Source of the DNA: Phytophthora hibernalis
Taxonomy: Eukaryota; Oomycota; Peronosporomycetes; Peronosporales; Peronosporaceae
Length of the DNA: 64,000 nt
Assembly (NCBI GenBank): GCA_012656075.1
Contig: JAAKBF010000104.1
Span: forward strand, 62,001 to 126,000
Direction: 5' to 3'
In this document: positions 33,335 to 43,461 of the stretch, piece by piece
How positions within the stretch are numbered: position 1 is the first letter of the stretch
Layout of the letters: the number at the start of each line of letters is the position of its first letter
Notes under the pieces: model-generated
Databases searched by the model: none
Told to the model about the DNA's origin: nothing
The model's input: the letters and a program-made list of their open reading frames with translations, nothing else
Position numbers and translations under genes: made by a program

Positions 33335-33349
33335 TTGGGTGTGGGAGGG
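33335..33349 (+). other. Polypurine tract of element B
   Basis: G-rich run (TTGGGTGTGGGAGGG) directly before the 3' LTR start TGTAACGG, the place where plus-strand DNA synthesis is primed. Confidence 0.65.
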
Positions 33350-33794
33350 TGTAACGGGGCCACGCTGACCGCCACCGTTTGCCGTGCAAATGAACTTTTG
33401 AAAGGGGAGACCCAATGTTCTTCCGTGTGGTCCACATAAGCCCGCCTAAGTACGAGTACATGCCCCACATAAGTTGGTGTGTGACACCTGGCTCCCGGCT
33501 AAGTACGATTGTGTATTTTACACTAGATACGAATCGGACTTAAGGTAGACGATTGATGGAGAGCCATCCATTTGGAGTACAGAAGTTTAGTATGCAGATA
33601 GTTAACAGTAGTTAGAACCTTACAAGTGAGATTAATACAGTGAGTTTAACTCTAACCCGGAAGTTCGCAAGTCGTTTGGTACTCGGTACCAGGAAACGAC
33701 TGGAAGGCCAGCTTACAACAGAGACGCCAGGCGTCTGTTGTGGTTACGCGTTAACGCTTCCTCTAAGGCAAAGGTGCGTGTGACTCCCGTCACA
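33350..33794 (+). repeat. 3' LTR of element B
   Basis: 445 bp beginning TGTAACGGGGCC and ending CCCGTCACA. Against the 5' LTR it differs at two bases in the first ten, one base at the GCTGACC/GCTGGCC site, one in TCCTCTAAGG/TCCTTTAAGG, and by a 2-base insertion near the end. TGATA follows directly. Confidence 0.93.
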
Positions 33795-33799
33795 TGATA

Positions 33800-35730
33800 C
33801 CTGCGCCAAGTATAGCTGGTAAGCCATCCTCATCACGCTGAATTCGGCGATTGTCCAGGTCGCAGTGAGATAGTGAGTCGCCCCATGGTACACACCGTCC
33901 GTCTGCTGACTTCGACGTGATCACCCATTTCACAGGGGTATATCTAGTATACACCATGAGGAGGAATCCTTCGATCAGAGTCATGAACACGTTTAATACT
34001 CGCATTACTGCAGTCACTTCCTTCTCAGCCACGTGGTACCGTTTCTCAGATTCAGCCAGTACTCGCCCCTCATAAACTACTGGTAGGATAACTCCATCGT
34101 GTACTTGACCTAAGACCGCGCAGGCGGCCCACTGATTGGTGTGGGGAATAATCACGAACGGTTTTGATCGATCTGGATGCCGCAACAACGGAGTTGACAC
34201 AATCTTCCGTTTCAGAATCTCAAATGCTTCCTTAGCACGAGATAAGTCACGACCTGACCGGATCCGTTCATCAGTTAACTCATACAGAACTGCTGCTAAC
34301 ACCGGAAAATTTTCGATGAACTTGTGGTAGTAATTCAGACTGCCCAGGAACGACTGAACTCCTTTCAGAATTTTGGGAAACAGCAAATCTCGAACACCTT
34401 TAGCAAACTTGGGGATCGCGCGGATGCTTTCAGCACTGATTTCACGAGACATGTACGGACTTGACCGCTTTCCAAATTCACACTTAGGAAGACTAACCGA
34501 TATATTCCAGTATCGCAACGGGAACAGTAGGGAGTTCAGATCTTCACACAGTACCTCCCAAGTGGGTGCTCCGTGCGCAATGTCATTTATGTAGGAGCTG
34601 TGCCCCAAGACCGGACCTATCCTAGTCGTAGCTGGAATATTCCGTTTGAAACCTGTCATTTGATCAGTCAACGCGGTTGGTTCGTCCTTCCTCATGTCTA
34701 GTGTGTAGATCTCCGTTCAGGTTGACCGTGTTCAGCCAAGTCGCCCCAAGGATTAAGTTCCTGATAATCCAGTACGTCTGGGTCTACCAGCGACTCTTCT
34801 TCGGGTGATAACCTGACGAATCCCCACAAGCAATTGTTGATCATGTGCTGGTATATAAATCAGAGTCGCATTCTTCAGTCCAAATGTCATTCGCAACCAC
34901 TGGAAATGACCGAACGGACATACAAACGCCGAAATCAGCTTGGATCGTTCAGTCATCATGATCGCCCACAAACCACTGGTCATGTACACGCTCATGAACT
35001 ACAACGCACTCGCGAAACCAATCAGTAGATCGTCAATGAGAGGCAATGGGTAGTCGGAGAACTGAATGAAACCGTTAACCACTCGGTAATCAATGCACAT
35101 GTGGATATCCACGCCATTCTTTTTGAGCACAATAACAATTGGAGAGGCCCATGGCGATTCTGAATGTTCAATCAATCCAGTCTCTAGCAGCTTCTTCCAG
35201 AGCTCATATACTTTAACAGCAATGTGAGGCGCTACCGAGCGTGGTCGCTGAGAAACAGGCTTAGCGTCCCCGACATCTAAATCGCACACCACACCGCGGG
35301 CAGGAGCAAGCGCAGCATTTCAATCACCCAAGAATATCGAACGATGGTATTTAAGAAGGGCCCTGAGTGTCAACTCCTCATCCGGTGTGCTTTCTCCAGG
35401 TGAGCCCACATCTGTTCGATCAATGTCGCACTCCGGGCTTAAATCTTTAAGTTTTGGGAGTAAAGTCAATTGATCGCGCAGTTGGGATAACGAATCGCTA
35501 CCCTTGTGGATGTACACTGTAGATTCCAGATCCAGTTCCTCTGCGTTGATTGTCATACATCGAGTGTACCCCAGTCCGGATGGTGCAATTGCAGCCAGAA
35601 CCTGAGATGCGGCGCACGCACGGGAACACCAGATGAGGAGGGCCAAGTCGAGATCGACATCTTAGAACCGAGTCCCGAGGACGAATGGAGTATGAGAGCT
35701 GGGTGCTGAAAAGAGTCGTCACCAAAAATG
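33800..35730 (-). pseudogene. Gypsy element A, reverse transcriptase and first RNase H
   Basis: The upstream part of element A (minus strand). From 35,646 down: protease-RT linker (DEELTLRALLKYHRSIFLGD), a stop, then RT at 34,999-35,292 (ESPWASPIVIVLKKNGVDIH, CIDYRVVNGF) and 34,753-34,995 (CPFGHFQWLRMTFGLKNA). The catalytic box near 34,579-34,593 reads YINDI, so the first Asp of YxDD is Asn. RT thumb and connection follow (VQSFLGSLNYYHKFIENFPV). The first RNase H is KPFVIIPHTNQWAACAVLGQ, then AEKEVTAVMRVL. The open frame runs to 33,800 where B is inserted. With the block at 24,165-25,819 the element had two RNase H domains. Element A ends near 35,730, next to the Ulp1-like gene. Confidence 0.82.
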
Positions 35731-36886
35731 GTAAATTTCAATTTGGAGACTGAGTCAGTTGGTGAAGAGGATCCTCAAGGCGATGATTTTTATGCGATAT
35801 CACTGGATGATGACGAACCCGAAGAACCTTTTTCTGAACGACATTATTATGAAGAAGATCTCTCAGACCTTCCTGGTCAATTGATGCCTGGTACTCCGCT
35901 CAAGAAGCTCGAAATTCGGCTTTTCGAGGTCTCCGATTCAGCGCCTGTGTGTCATCCGGTTCCTGCTCCAGGACAGAACATTGGGTCCGCGAATGCCCAG
36001 CTGTGGAAAGTTTTGTTGCCTCGAAATTGGGTGTCTTTCGCGGCTTGATGTACGCAAACGCGCATACTATGAGCAGACAGCGACTCCTTTTGGATAATGA
36101 AGACATTATCTTCAAAATCGAGGATGGACGCGGCTTGTTGTACCCCAACATATCTGCTTATTACATGCGTACAATGGCGATGTGGTACAAGTTGAGAGTC
36201 ACGTTTGGGCGGCTCGCTAAAGTCGTGGATTGGGATCGCTCCTTTCACCTTGCTAGAGATGATTGCGGACCCCTTTTCAACGATGTAGCGGAGTTTGATG
36301 TGGAAATCGTGTGCACCTGTTTTCGCTACACGAATTTGAAGAATGACAATGAGTTGGCGATTCTTAGCTTTGCTATGGATGCGGACGTGAAGACGTCGGT
36401 ATTCAAGCTGCACGATTAACAATATGCAGAGACGCAGACAATCGTTCTGCCTCGGATCCCTTCGCAACATTTACCCATCAGCTCATGGCGATGGAGACCA
36501 ACAAAGCAAGAGTGGTCTATCTGAAGAATACAAAGGTGGTTGAGAGCGCGAAGGACAAGATCGTCAAAGCAGTGCTTGTAGACGGGAATCACTGGTGCGC
36601 TCTGTGCATTAGTGTCGAGAAGTGGAGCTACACGGTGATGGACCCTCGAAATGACTCCGACACTATCGAGAAAGTAGCTAGATGGTTCAAGGACGTATTT
36701 TAACCACTTCTACCACAGAACAAGCGATGGAAAAGAATGGTTAGTCGAGAATATCAGCAGATGGACGGATCAAGTTGCGGGATATGGGTGCTTGCCTTCC
36801 TAGAGAGCTACATTTTTCAGGAGTTCAACGCGCCTCCTGATGCAGACTTCCTTCGCTACATATGCTTGCGGAATGTATGGCTCTTC
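35728..36886 (+). pseudogene. Ulp1/C48-like cysteine peptidase with zinc knuckle
   Basis: A three-part reading of one gene. 35,728-35,948 encodes an acidic N-terminus (GEEDPQGDDFYAISLDDDEP). After a shift, 35,949-36,419 has a C-x4-H-x4-C knuckle (CSRTEHWVREC; the first Cys spacing is disturbed) and RLLLDNEDIIFKIEDGRGLL. A gap and 36,485-36,703 then give the C48 catalytic His in DGNHWCALCISVEKW and Asp in VMDPRND. After another shift come the Gln/Cys block QQMDGSSCGIWVLAF (Cys codon 36,776-36,778) and a stop near 36,886. C48 peptidases cleave SUMO-like modifiers, and in oomycetes such domains often travel with transposons. Frameshifted as read. Confidence 0.6.
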
Positions 36887-37796
36887 TGAACGCCTACTTG
36901 GCAAAACGTATCTAACCCAATACATATAATTTCACACGTAGTCCACACAAAATAAGGCTCCGTTGGATATTAATGCATATCCTTTCTTTCGCAGCACAGC
37001 CCAAAATATTCGCTACGGCTATGGGTGCCATCTGCTTGAAGGTGGTGCAGAGTGCTTATGGTAATTTGTATTCTGACACAAACTTTAGTGTATCAGTTTG
37101 TGTCGATGTGTACACATATTCACAAACCGAGTACAAACCCATACCGCACCGGCTCTCTAGTTTGTACGAATAGTCTATGTCCTTTTAATATAGGTACTGA
37201 CTAGTGGTTCAAAACAACACATCCCCGAGATGAAGGGGGTGAAAGCAACTCGCTCGGCAGGCCGAAACAACGCCTGCGGTTTAACCCTCTAGCCCCGCGA
37301 TTAAGGGCAAAAGTTACCCTGTATAATATAGAATAACCAAATATCTTGGGCTTACTATTTGCGGAGATTTTCATTCTCACAATCCTGTATCGTTATCTAT
37401 CTTGTGCAGTACAGGATAAGCGCATGAGAGGTCACGCTCATATACCGGTACTGTATTTATCGATTGGGGAGATGGGATTGTAGCAGACCTCGGAAAAAGG
37501 ATTGCGGAATTGATATTACTGTATTTTTTGTATTGTAATTTAGATTATTGGTTCAGTCTCAAACCAATAAAATAATTAATTGACGCAATAATGGCAATAC
37601 ATGTATAATTATGTCCAATAGGAGGCAGGCCGGTTCAAAAGCCCGGTTCACTTTGCGGTCAACTTCCACTGGCCCTGGTGTCAATCAAAGACAGGGGACA
37701 TCATTAGAGTATGGTGAGTGGCTCCCAATGTTTGTTGAGCTTGTGGCTAGCTCTCCTTTGGAGTAATACTGTGGTCTCACTTTAAAATCTACAACA
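36887..37796. other. Intergenic, contains a 10-bp perfect hairpin
   Basis: No gene recognised. GACACAAACT (37,075-37,084) and AGTTTGTGTC (37,095-37,104) form a perfect 10-bp stem with a 10-base loop. The right part is AT-rich and may contain the hAT 5' end, but no terminal inverted repeat could be paired. Confidence 0.45.
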
Positions 37797-39290
37797 ATGG
37801 TTGCAAACAGAGACCTCTGCGCTTTTTCTTCGAGCCTCAAGACCAAGGCAGTCATCGGTGCAAGCTCCGTGACGCGGACCGGAAGCAGCTGCCCCGAACG
37901 GGCTACTCAATCTGATCTCGCACCTGGCAAGCCGCCACGAGGACTTTCGCGAGCAGTTCGCCGCCCATCACCGCGGAACAGAGCACCCCTCCAAGCATTT
38001 GGCTTCGTTTCGGAGGAAACAACCCATCGCTTCTACTGTTTGCGGTGGGTTGTCGAGCGGAGCATGCCGCTGTGCGAGGTGGACGACGAGAGGACCAGGT
38101 CCATGTCCAAGTGGCTCCCAACCAACTCCAAGGCGCTCAAGGCTGACATGATTGCGGTTACGAAGAAGCTGGGGGTCGTGATCACCGAGGAGATGGGCAT
38201 CCTGTTCGGGTTACTGTTCGACGGCTGGAGCCACTTGACCATGCACTTCATTGGCGTCTACGCTCTCTATGTGGTTGGAGGTCGACTCCAGCGCACGTTG
38301 CTGGCGCTGTCCCCCTTGGACGATGGGAGCCAGGATGCGGATGCTCATATTGAGCTTTTCCGTAACGTGTTAGCCTTTTATAACAAGAGGGTTGATATGG
38401 TGCAGTTTATCGTGGCTGATAACTGTAACACCAACCGCAGCATAGCTACAAAGCTCGGCGTCTCATTGGTCGGTTGCGCCTCGCACCGGTTTAACCTGGC
38501 GGTTAACACGTTCCTAACCGAACACGACCTGCTGTTACAAAAGGTTAACAACCTAATGTCTCAGCTTCGCCAGCCCAACAACGCTGCTGAGCTGTACAAG
38601 CTCACTCCTCTTCGGGCCAAGAAGCGCAACGTGACGCGGTGGTCGTCGACCTACGAGATGCTAGAGCGCTACATGGAGCTGCGGCCGCACATTCGGCTTG
38701 TGGAGGCGGTGGAGGACTTCGTGCCAACTAGTATTGAGAACAAGAAGCTGGGGATGTGCTGCGTCATCTGCGCAAGCATGACAGCGTGTGCAAGCGTTTG
38801 CAGTGCGAGACGACGACGATGAGCAAGGTGCGCCTTCTCTTTGACTCGGTTGTGGCTGACTACCCAATTATGGGTAAGTACCTGAAACCGACATCTAAAA
38901 TTGTACACTCTGCCGCTTTTGAGAACGGCTTGGTCAGGCTGGTATCTGGTGAGAACCCGTCGCCGAAACGGAAGCTGCTGCGCTGAAGCGTCTTGAGCGC
39001 CCCGAGTGGTCGAGCAAGCGCGCGCTAGTGGCAGCAAGCGCGAGGAGCGCGAAGGTGACTACGCGGCGCAGATCATCAACCAAGGCGGGTCCAAGAGGCG
39101 TCACGGTGAGCGAATGCCGTACGCCGGTCTGGCAACGCTAGTTCCTCCGACGTCTAACGCCTGCGAACGTTTTTACGGAGTGCAAGTGGGTGCTCACCGC
39201 AACGCAGCAGCTTGCTTCCTGCGAACTTCGACATGCTGATCTTCCTGCGCGCTAACAAGGCAATGTGGGATGTCACCAGCCTGTTATAGG
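37797..39290 (+). pseudogene. hAT-family transposase remnant
   Basis: DNA transposase of the hAT superfamily. A BED-type zinc-finger region near 37,830-37,975 is split over frames (HRCKLRDADRKQLPRTGYS with one expected Cys replaced by Arg, then NLISHLASRHEDF). The main frame to 38,822 holds the RNase H-like core: ITEEMGILFGLLFDGWSHLT, MVQFIVADNCNTNRSIATK, GCASHRFNLAVNTFL and KKRNVTRWSSTYEMLERYME. After a shift near 38,755 the frame continues with SKVRLLFDSVVADYPIMGKY. The C-terminal dimerisation block is in shifted frames at 39,140-39,290 (VPPTSNACERF, then a different frame). Inactive as read; no TIRs found. Confidence 0.82.
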
Positions 39291-39565
39291 TACGTATCAT
39301 GGCTGCATGGCTTGTCGTTGACACTTAGAGCTGTTAATGGAGGAATTGTCAATAATTGCGCCGTACTTATTATTATTTGTTCTTGTATTGCCGCCGTTAT
39401 TGCGTTAACAGCCTCGAAGCAATTCAGTATGTTACTGTATTTTCCGAGGCCTGGGTTGTAGACAAAAATATGAAAAAAATCAAAAAATACATTCATTTTT
39501 ACAATCACTCCGTCGTGTGGAAAGTGAATGACATTCTAACAATTGCTTTTATAAATGCACGCCGT
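39291..39565. other. AT-rich spacer between hAT and piggyBac remnants
   Basis: No ORF of protein-like composition; possibly the terminal parts of either transposon. Confidence 0.4.
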
Positions 39566-40980
39566 TCATAAAATGCCACTATCACTGCTACTCCTGATCG
39601 ACTCTGCTGCCGAGCTTTCATCACACTCGTCTTCTTCGACACTGGCATTCTCTGCATCACCACGTCGAGAGCGAGCACCGGAGGGTGCGCGCAGTCGGAT
39701 CGACTTCAAGCTGGGATGAATGCTGGCACCTCCACGCCACAGATCGTGCCAAATTTGGCTGCAGGTAGCTTGAATTTGAAGATCCGTTGGAATCATGCTG
39801 GCGCAGTTTCTGGCACAGATAGATCTTTCCTTTCGCGTTGGTGCTGTCGTCTGGATCGCCTCGTGCCCTCGCCTCAGAACACTCAACGCAGTAGAAAGTT
39901 GTCTCCACGGAGTCTTGCATGGTCGAAGCAGCGAGCACACCTTGTATCCGTATAGGCGTCGCTTTTGAGAGTCGTTTCCGTTCTTTCCTTTCGTCGTCCA
40001 GTAGACATCAACCTGCTTGAGCGTGTGGCGTGCTGCCAGCGTGCATCGTGGTGTTGACGAACTTGAAACTGGTGTGTCGGCTAGTGCTTCAATTGACAGA
40101 TCACCTTCAAAGTCAGCTTCGCCGACGTTGAGTAGCGTCGCCTGCATGAGTCTCATGAACTCTGAGTAAGTGGGTGGGGCTTTGCATGGCGTTTTACCAG
40201 GATGCACACGACGATATATGACGTAGGCGTTGACCAACGCCATATAGACGATTCCGAGGGAAATCGTACGGTAATGCTTCCTCATTTTCATAGCACCCTG
40301 TAGTAAAAATAACACACGTTTGCCAGATAAAACTTTCAGAATAATACAATACAACTATAGATGAGCATACCTGAATTGAATACCTCTGTAAGCGCAACTG
40401 GTCGTGTATGTCAGCACCGCCCATGCCATATTGATAGTCCTTAATGAGCTGGGGGGCTGGGACTTGAACAGTGGTCGCACCTGCACGTCGCCCAAGCGTC
40501 GCAGCGTAAGTACTGCAGACGGTGGCTATGAAGTGCACTGGGCGGTTGTCCATCCAAGACACAGCTATCATGCTTCAATTGTGCGATGCGATACGATCCA
40601 CTTGCCATCGTCTTCGGGTGTTTTGCCTGCTTATATGGGATCGTCTTGCAGTAGCCACGCCTGTTAGTTTGAATAGTGCCTACGTGGTAAAGGCCTCGCT
40701 GCAGTAGAATAGCCGAGAGTAGGACACTCAAATAGAACCGGTCGGTGATGATGAGTCATTTTTTGGTAGAACTGTTCAACGTTGCGCATTACAACATTGG
40801 GGCCTTGGTTCAGATCAGCGCTGTCACTTGTAAGTCGGCCTTGATAAATCTGAGTTCTACACAGTATTACACAAGCATAAAGTCATATCATATCCTGGTA
40901 CAATGCCGTCCATCGCAACCACCGTCCACCCTTATTAGTCGTGCACTGGCACTTTAGTGACGTCACTAAATGGGATCTTC
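39566..40980 (-). pseudogene. piggyBac-like transposase, intron-containing, frameshifted
   Basis: Minus-strand DDE transposase of the piggyBac type. 40,441-40,731 gives LLQRGLYHVGTIQTNRRGYC. A shifted frame (40,194-40,571) has AVSWMDNRPVHFIATVCST and QLIKDYQYGMGGADIHDQLR, the conserved piggyBac region before the C-terminal domain. An intron of 73 bp (40,370 down to 40,298, GTATGC to CTACAG) splices SIQ to GAMKMRKHYRTISLGIVYMA in frame. Further down, after a shift near 39,950, a Cys-rich C-terminus follows (TTFYCVECSEARARGD, KIYLCQK), as expected for the piggyBac zinc-binding tail, ending acidic (SVEEDECDESSAAES). The N-terminal part upstream of 40,731 is broken. Confidence 0.72.
40298..40370 (-). 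other. Intron in piggyBac-like gene
   Basis: GT-AG intron of 73 bp. Removing it keeps the reading frame (phase 0) and joins two conserved blocks. Its length matches the intron of the transporter gene at 48,247-48,319. Confidence 0.65.
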
Positions 40981-41418
40981 CCGAAAATAAAGGTTTTTCT
41001 TACAAAAGAGGCCGGGTTTGAAGAGATCTAGCAGAGGCCTTGTCTCTAGTATGCTTGGTTTAGAATCTGGATCAGTATTTTGCAAGGAATATTGATTTGA
41101 AACCCAGTGACCGATGGATAGGTTTAGCATATGGCTACCCACTATACATGTTACCGAAATATATAGCGTTCAGTTATGAAAACCCTTCCCGCAGATACAC
41201 GTTCGAGCACCTAGGTCTTAGGCTTCGAGGGGGTACGGTACTACCTCGGGTTCAAGGGGTTATTAGGATACCGTTGGGTACTGTACCCATTTGCGAGCTT
41301 TGATCGGTACTACAGGGAGGGTGTAGATGAGCTATACTCCACAGGCAACCACAACGAGGAATTTTTACTTTGACAAGAGCAGATTTTCCAAAGCAAAACA
41401 ATATGGCAATTTTTCAGC
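40981..41418. other. No gene recognised, 3' flank of effector
   Basis: Only a short plus-strand ORF (41,097-41,303) of unremarkable composition. Contains the downstream region of the RXLR gene. Confidence 0.4.
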
Positions 41419-41901
41419 TTAGGTTCCTGCGTTCGTGTGGTAATTGATCCACCAGGCAGTGTACTTCTCGTAGAGCTTCTCGAACCTCGGTTCCGTTGCT
41501 CCTCCGATCTCCAAGCGCTTGGCTAGCTTCGTGGGATCCTCTCCATTCTTCATCATATGCTTGAAAGCTTTCTCGAGTGCGTTGGTCTTAAACTTGGACC
41601 ATCCGTTCTTCACTTTGTTGATCAAGTTCGTCACCGAGGACGGAACGATGCCTCTCTCCTCATCTTCGGCGACGAGCCCATCCGTATCGTCGGCAGATGC
41701 CATCAAATCCTTCTTGGTTTCGACTCTCAGGTATCGCTTTGCGTCAACGTCGTTCTCGCCAGCAAATAGATGAGTCAAAGCCTCGATATTCTCCGATGTG
41801 TGAAATTTGGTCTCCTCCGAGCCGGTGATGGCCAATTTTGCATTGGTGGTGCAAAAGAGAGAAGCCAATGTCACTACCAGGACCCACAACGACAAACGCA
41901 T
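41419..41901 (-). CDS. RXLR-type secreted effector protein
   Basis: Intact 160-residue gene, ATG at 41,901, no intron. Residues 1-21 form a typical signal peptide (MRLSLWVLVVTLASLF then CTTNA). The host-targeting motif is RYLR at 56-59, a canonical RXLR, followed by DEER at 80-83. The C-terminal half (about 88-160) is helical and has the W and Y positions of the WY/LWY fold family: NGWSKFKTNALEKAFKHMM, then LAKRLEIGG and FEKLYEKYTAWW. RXLR effectors are secreted by oomycete pathogens and act inside plant cells; the specific target is not predictable from sequence. It is the only intact effector here and lies between transposon-rich DNA and conserved genes. No paralogue was seen in the window. 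Confidence 0.93.
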   Translation of the reverse strand: MRLSLWVLVVTLASLFCTTNAKLAITGSEETKFHTSENIEALTHLFAGENDVDAKRYLRVETKKDLMASADDTDGLVAEDEERGIVPSSVTNLINKVKNGWSKFKTNALEKAFKHMMKNGEDPTKLAKRLEIGGATEPRFEKLYEKYTAWWINYHTNAGT

Positions 41902-41939
41902 GCTTAATTAATCTTGAAAGTGGCGGAAACAAAGTGGTG

Positions 41940-41970
41940 GGTTCCGGCGCGCGAGAATGAAAGTGAAACC
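41940..41970 (-). promoter_or_regulatory. Candidate initiator of the RXLR gene
   Basis: Read on the minus strand, TTTCACTTTCATTCTCGCG lies about 55 bases before the ATG. The TCATTCT core resembles the oomycete initiator (GCTCATTYYNCAWTTT-like). It matches the core but not the whole consensus; no experiment is implied. Confidence 0.4.
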
Positions 41971-41984
41971 TCACAGACTTTAGG

Positions 41985-42284
41985 CTAGAGAAACTCTCCC
42001 TCGAGAAGGTCACCCACGGTCAGCAAAGCATGATCTTTATCATGCATGCCCTTATCTTGGGATGGTGTTGCTTGCGATCCTTCCGTGAAACCATTAGGTC
42101 TTTGCAAACGAAGTGTCGGTGGATCGTTCTTGTAATCATCTTTGAAGCGAATTCTCCGAGGTCTCAGCCTGAGAGTCACAGTCTGGGACTGCCTGCCTGG
42201 AACTGAGTCCCAGGCAGGCTCCATTGACATCGGCATCGTCTCGTGTGTACCGGGTACATGCACATGTATAGTACCAGAATTCAT
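41985..42284 (-). CDS. Hypothetical protein, 99 residues
   Basis: An ORF on the same strand as, and 83 bp upstream of, the RXLR gene; first ATG at 42,284. It encodes a basic, proline-containing segment (SQTVTLRLRPRRIRFKDDYK) and an acidic end (HALLTVGDLLEGEFL). No signal peptide, membrane segment or known domain. A perfect hairpin lies within it (42,191-42,219). It could be the last exon of a longer gene or simply non-coding. Confidence 0.35.
   Translation of the reverse strand: MNSGTIHVHVPGTHETMPMSMEPAWDSVPGRQSQTVTLRLRPRRIRFKDDYKNDPPTLRLQRPNGFTEGSQATPSQDKGMHDKDHALLTVGDLLEGEFL
42191..42219. other. Perfect 10-bp inverted repeat
   Basis: GCCTGCCTGG (42,191-42,200) and CCAGGCAGGC (42,210-42,219) with a 9-base loop. 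Confidence 0.7.
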
Positions 42285-43380
42285 ACGTTTCCGGTGGGCC
42301 GCCACTTCACCTAGGCAACAACGACAGTTTGGTCGAATACATGTACATGCATCTGCTAGAATTACAGGTACAGTACATGGATTAATACCAGTATATGTAT
42401 TTTAATATCTACCTGTATTATACTTTATAATACATGTAAACTTAGCCTACCTAGCTAAACAAGCGTCGACAAACACAATCGTTTGTTGTCGCGAACTAAG
42501 ACGTGCAAAGACCGCGTAGGGTATCACATGTAAATACTCTACCGGTACCTCCAATTATTCAATACTGTACATGTACACGGTCAGGGTGCAATATTTTTTA
42601 CATGTACCGAATTAACTATGTTATGCCATACACAAAAACGTAGTCACATAGACGATTTTTGCGGTCCTTTCTACAGTACTTTCTGTTCCAAAAGCCCATT
42701 TCGATACAAATCGATAGGTATTCAAGCTGTGGGTTATAAAGCTAATGTACAACAATCTTCCCGAAAGCTCTATGATTGGTCAGTGGGGTGGTATATGCCA
42801 TAACATGTAGAATTACATAACATAGGGAATTCGGTAGTTATTTTAGTTCTACGGTTGGGAGATCTCCGTACCACCCGCCACACATCAAGAATTGATTGTT
42901 GACGGAGGAACCGACCAGTACCGGTACGGTTGCTGAATTTTCAGCCTGTAAACTATTAATAAGTGTGTCTGAAACAGGCGAACAAAGTAGCGAAGTTGTC
43001 GCACGCACGTACCCCACACGGCGTGCTTGAAATCGTGCTGTCATCATGCTCAATAATTTCAAGGTCAGCCCGTTTACTATTCTCGTACCATGTTTTCATG
43101 TAACTTACATGTACTTTGAAGTATTATATACGTGTACAGTATAACTCTAGTAACTCTGACGGGGGCAGGTACATGTATTACATGTAATACAGTAATTTGC
43201 CTCAATAGCGAGGTCATTACAATTTATAACCTTCTAGAATCTATTTACATCGATTTGTACCTATCATATAATTTAAGCTTTGCAAACCCTTTAAACAATA
43301 ATTTCGGAGAACGGCAAATACAAAAATGTCGTATCGCAGCTTCTGTGAGGTGTTTCACGCGTCACAATGCTACATGTATT
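42262..43380. repeat. Cluster of ACATGTA sites in AT-rich intergenic DNA
   Basis: The heptamer ACATGTA, built on the palindrome ACATGT, occurs about eleven times in 1.1 kb: for example 42,262, 42,339, 42,432, about 42,527, 42,569, 42,599, 42,803, 43,109, two near 43,172-43,186 and 43,371. Many are extended to TACATGTA. Chance would give well under one. Otherwise the stretch holds only short, doubtful ORFs. Confidence 0.7.
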
Positions 43381-43441
43381 AACCCTTTCGTGGTAGAAGG
43401 ACCTAATATTGTGAATTCCGGCTAAATTTGCCGAAAACAGT

Positions 43442-43461
43442 GGGTCGACAAAGATCGACCC
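43442..43461. other. Short perfect hairpin
   Basis: GGGTCGA and TCGACCC (7 bp) around a 6-base loop. Confidence 0.6.

Larger units (their letters stand above)
25825..33794 (+). mobile_element. Ty3/gypsy chromovirus (element B)
   Basis: A structurally complete LTR retrotransposon of 7,970 bp inserted into element A. Order: 5' LTR, primer binding site, gag with zinc knuckle, protease, tandem-repeat linker, reverse transcriptase, RNase H, integrase, chromodomain, then an antisense ORF, polypurine tract and 3' LTR. Integrase after RNase H and a terminal chromodomain make it a chromovirus. The LTRs differ by four substitutions and one 2-base indel, so insertion is recent. Yet the coding strand has several frameshifts and two in-frame stops. 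Either it moved in trans or the assembly has indel errors. Confidence 0.92.
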
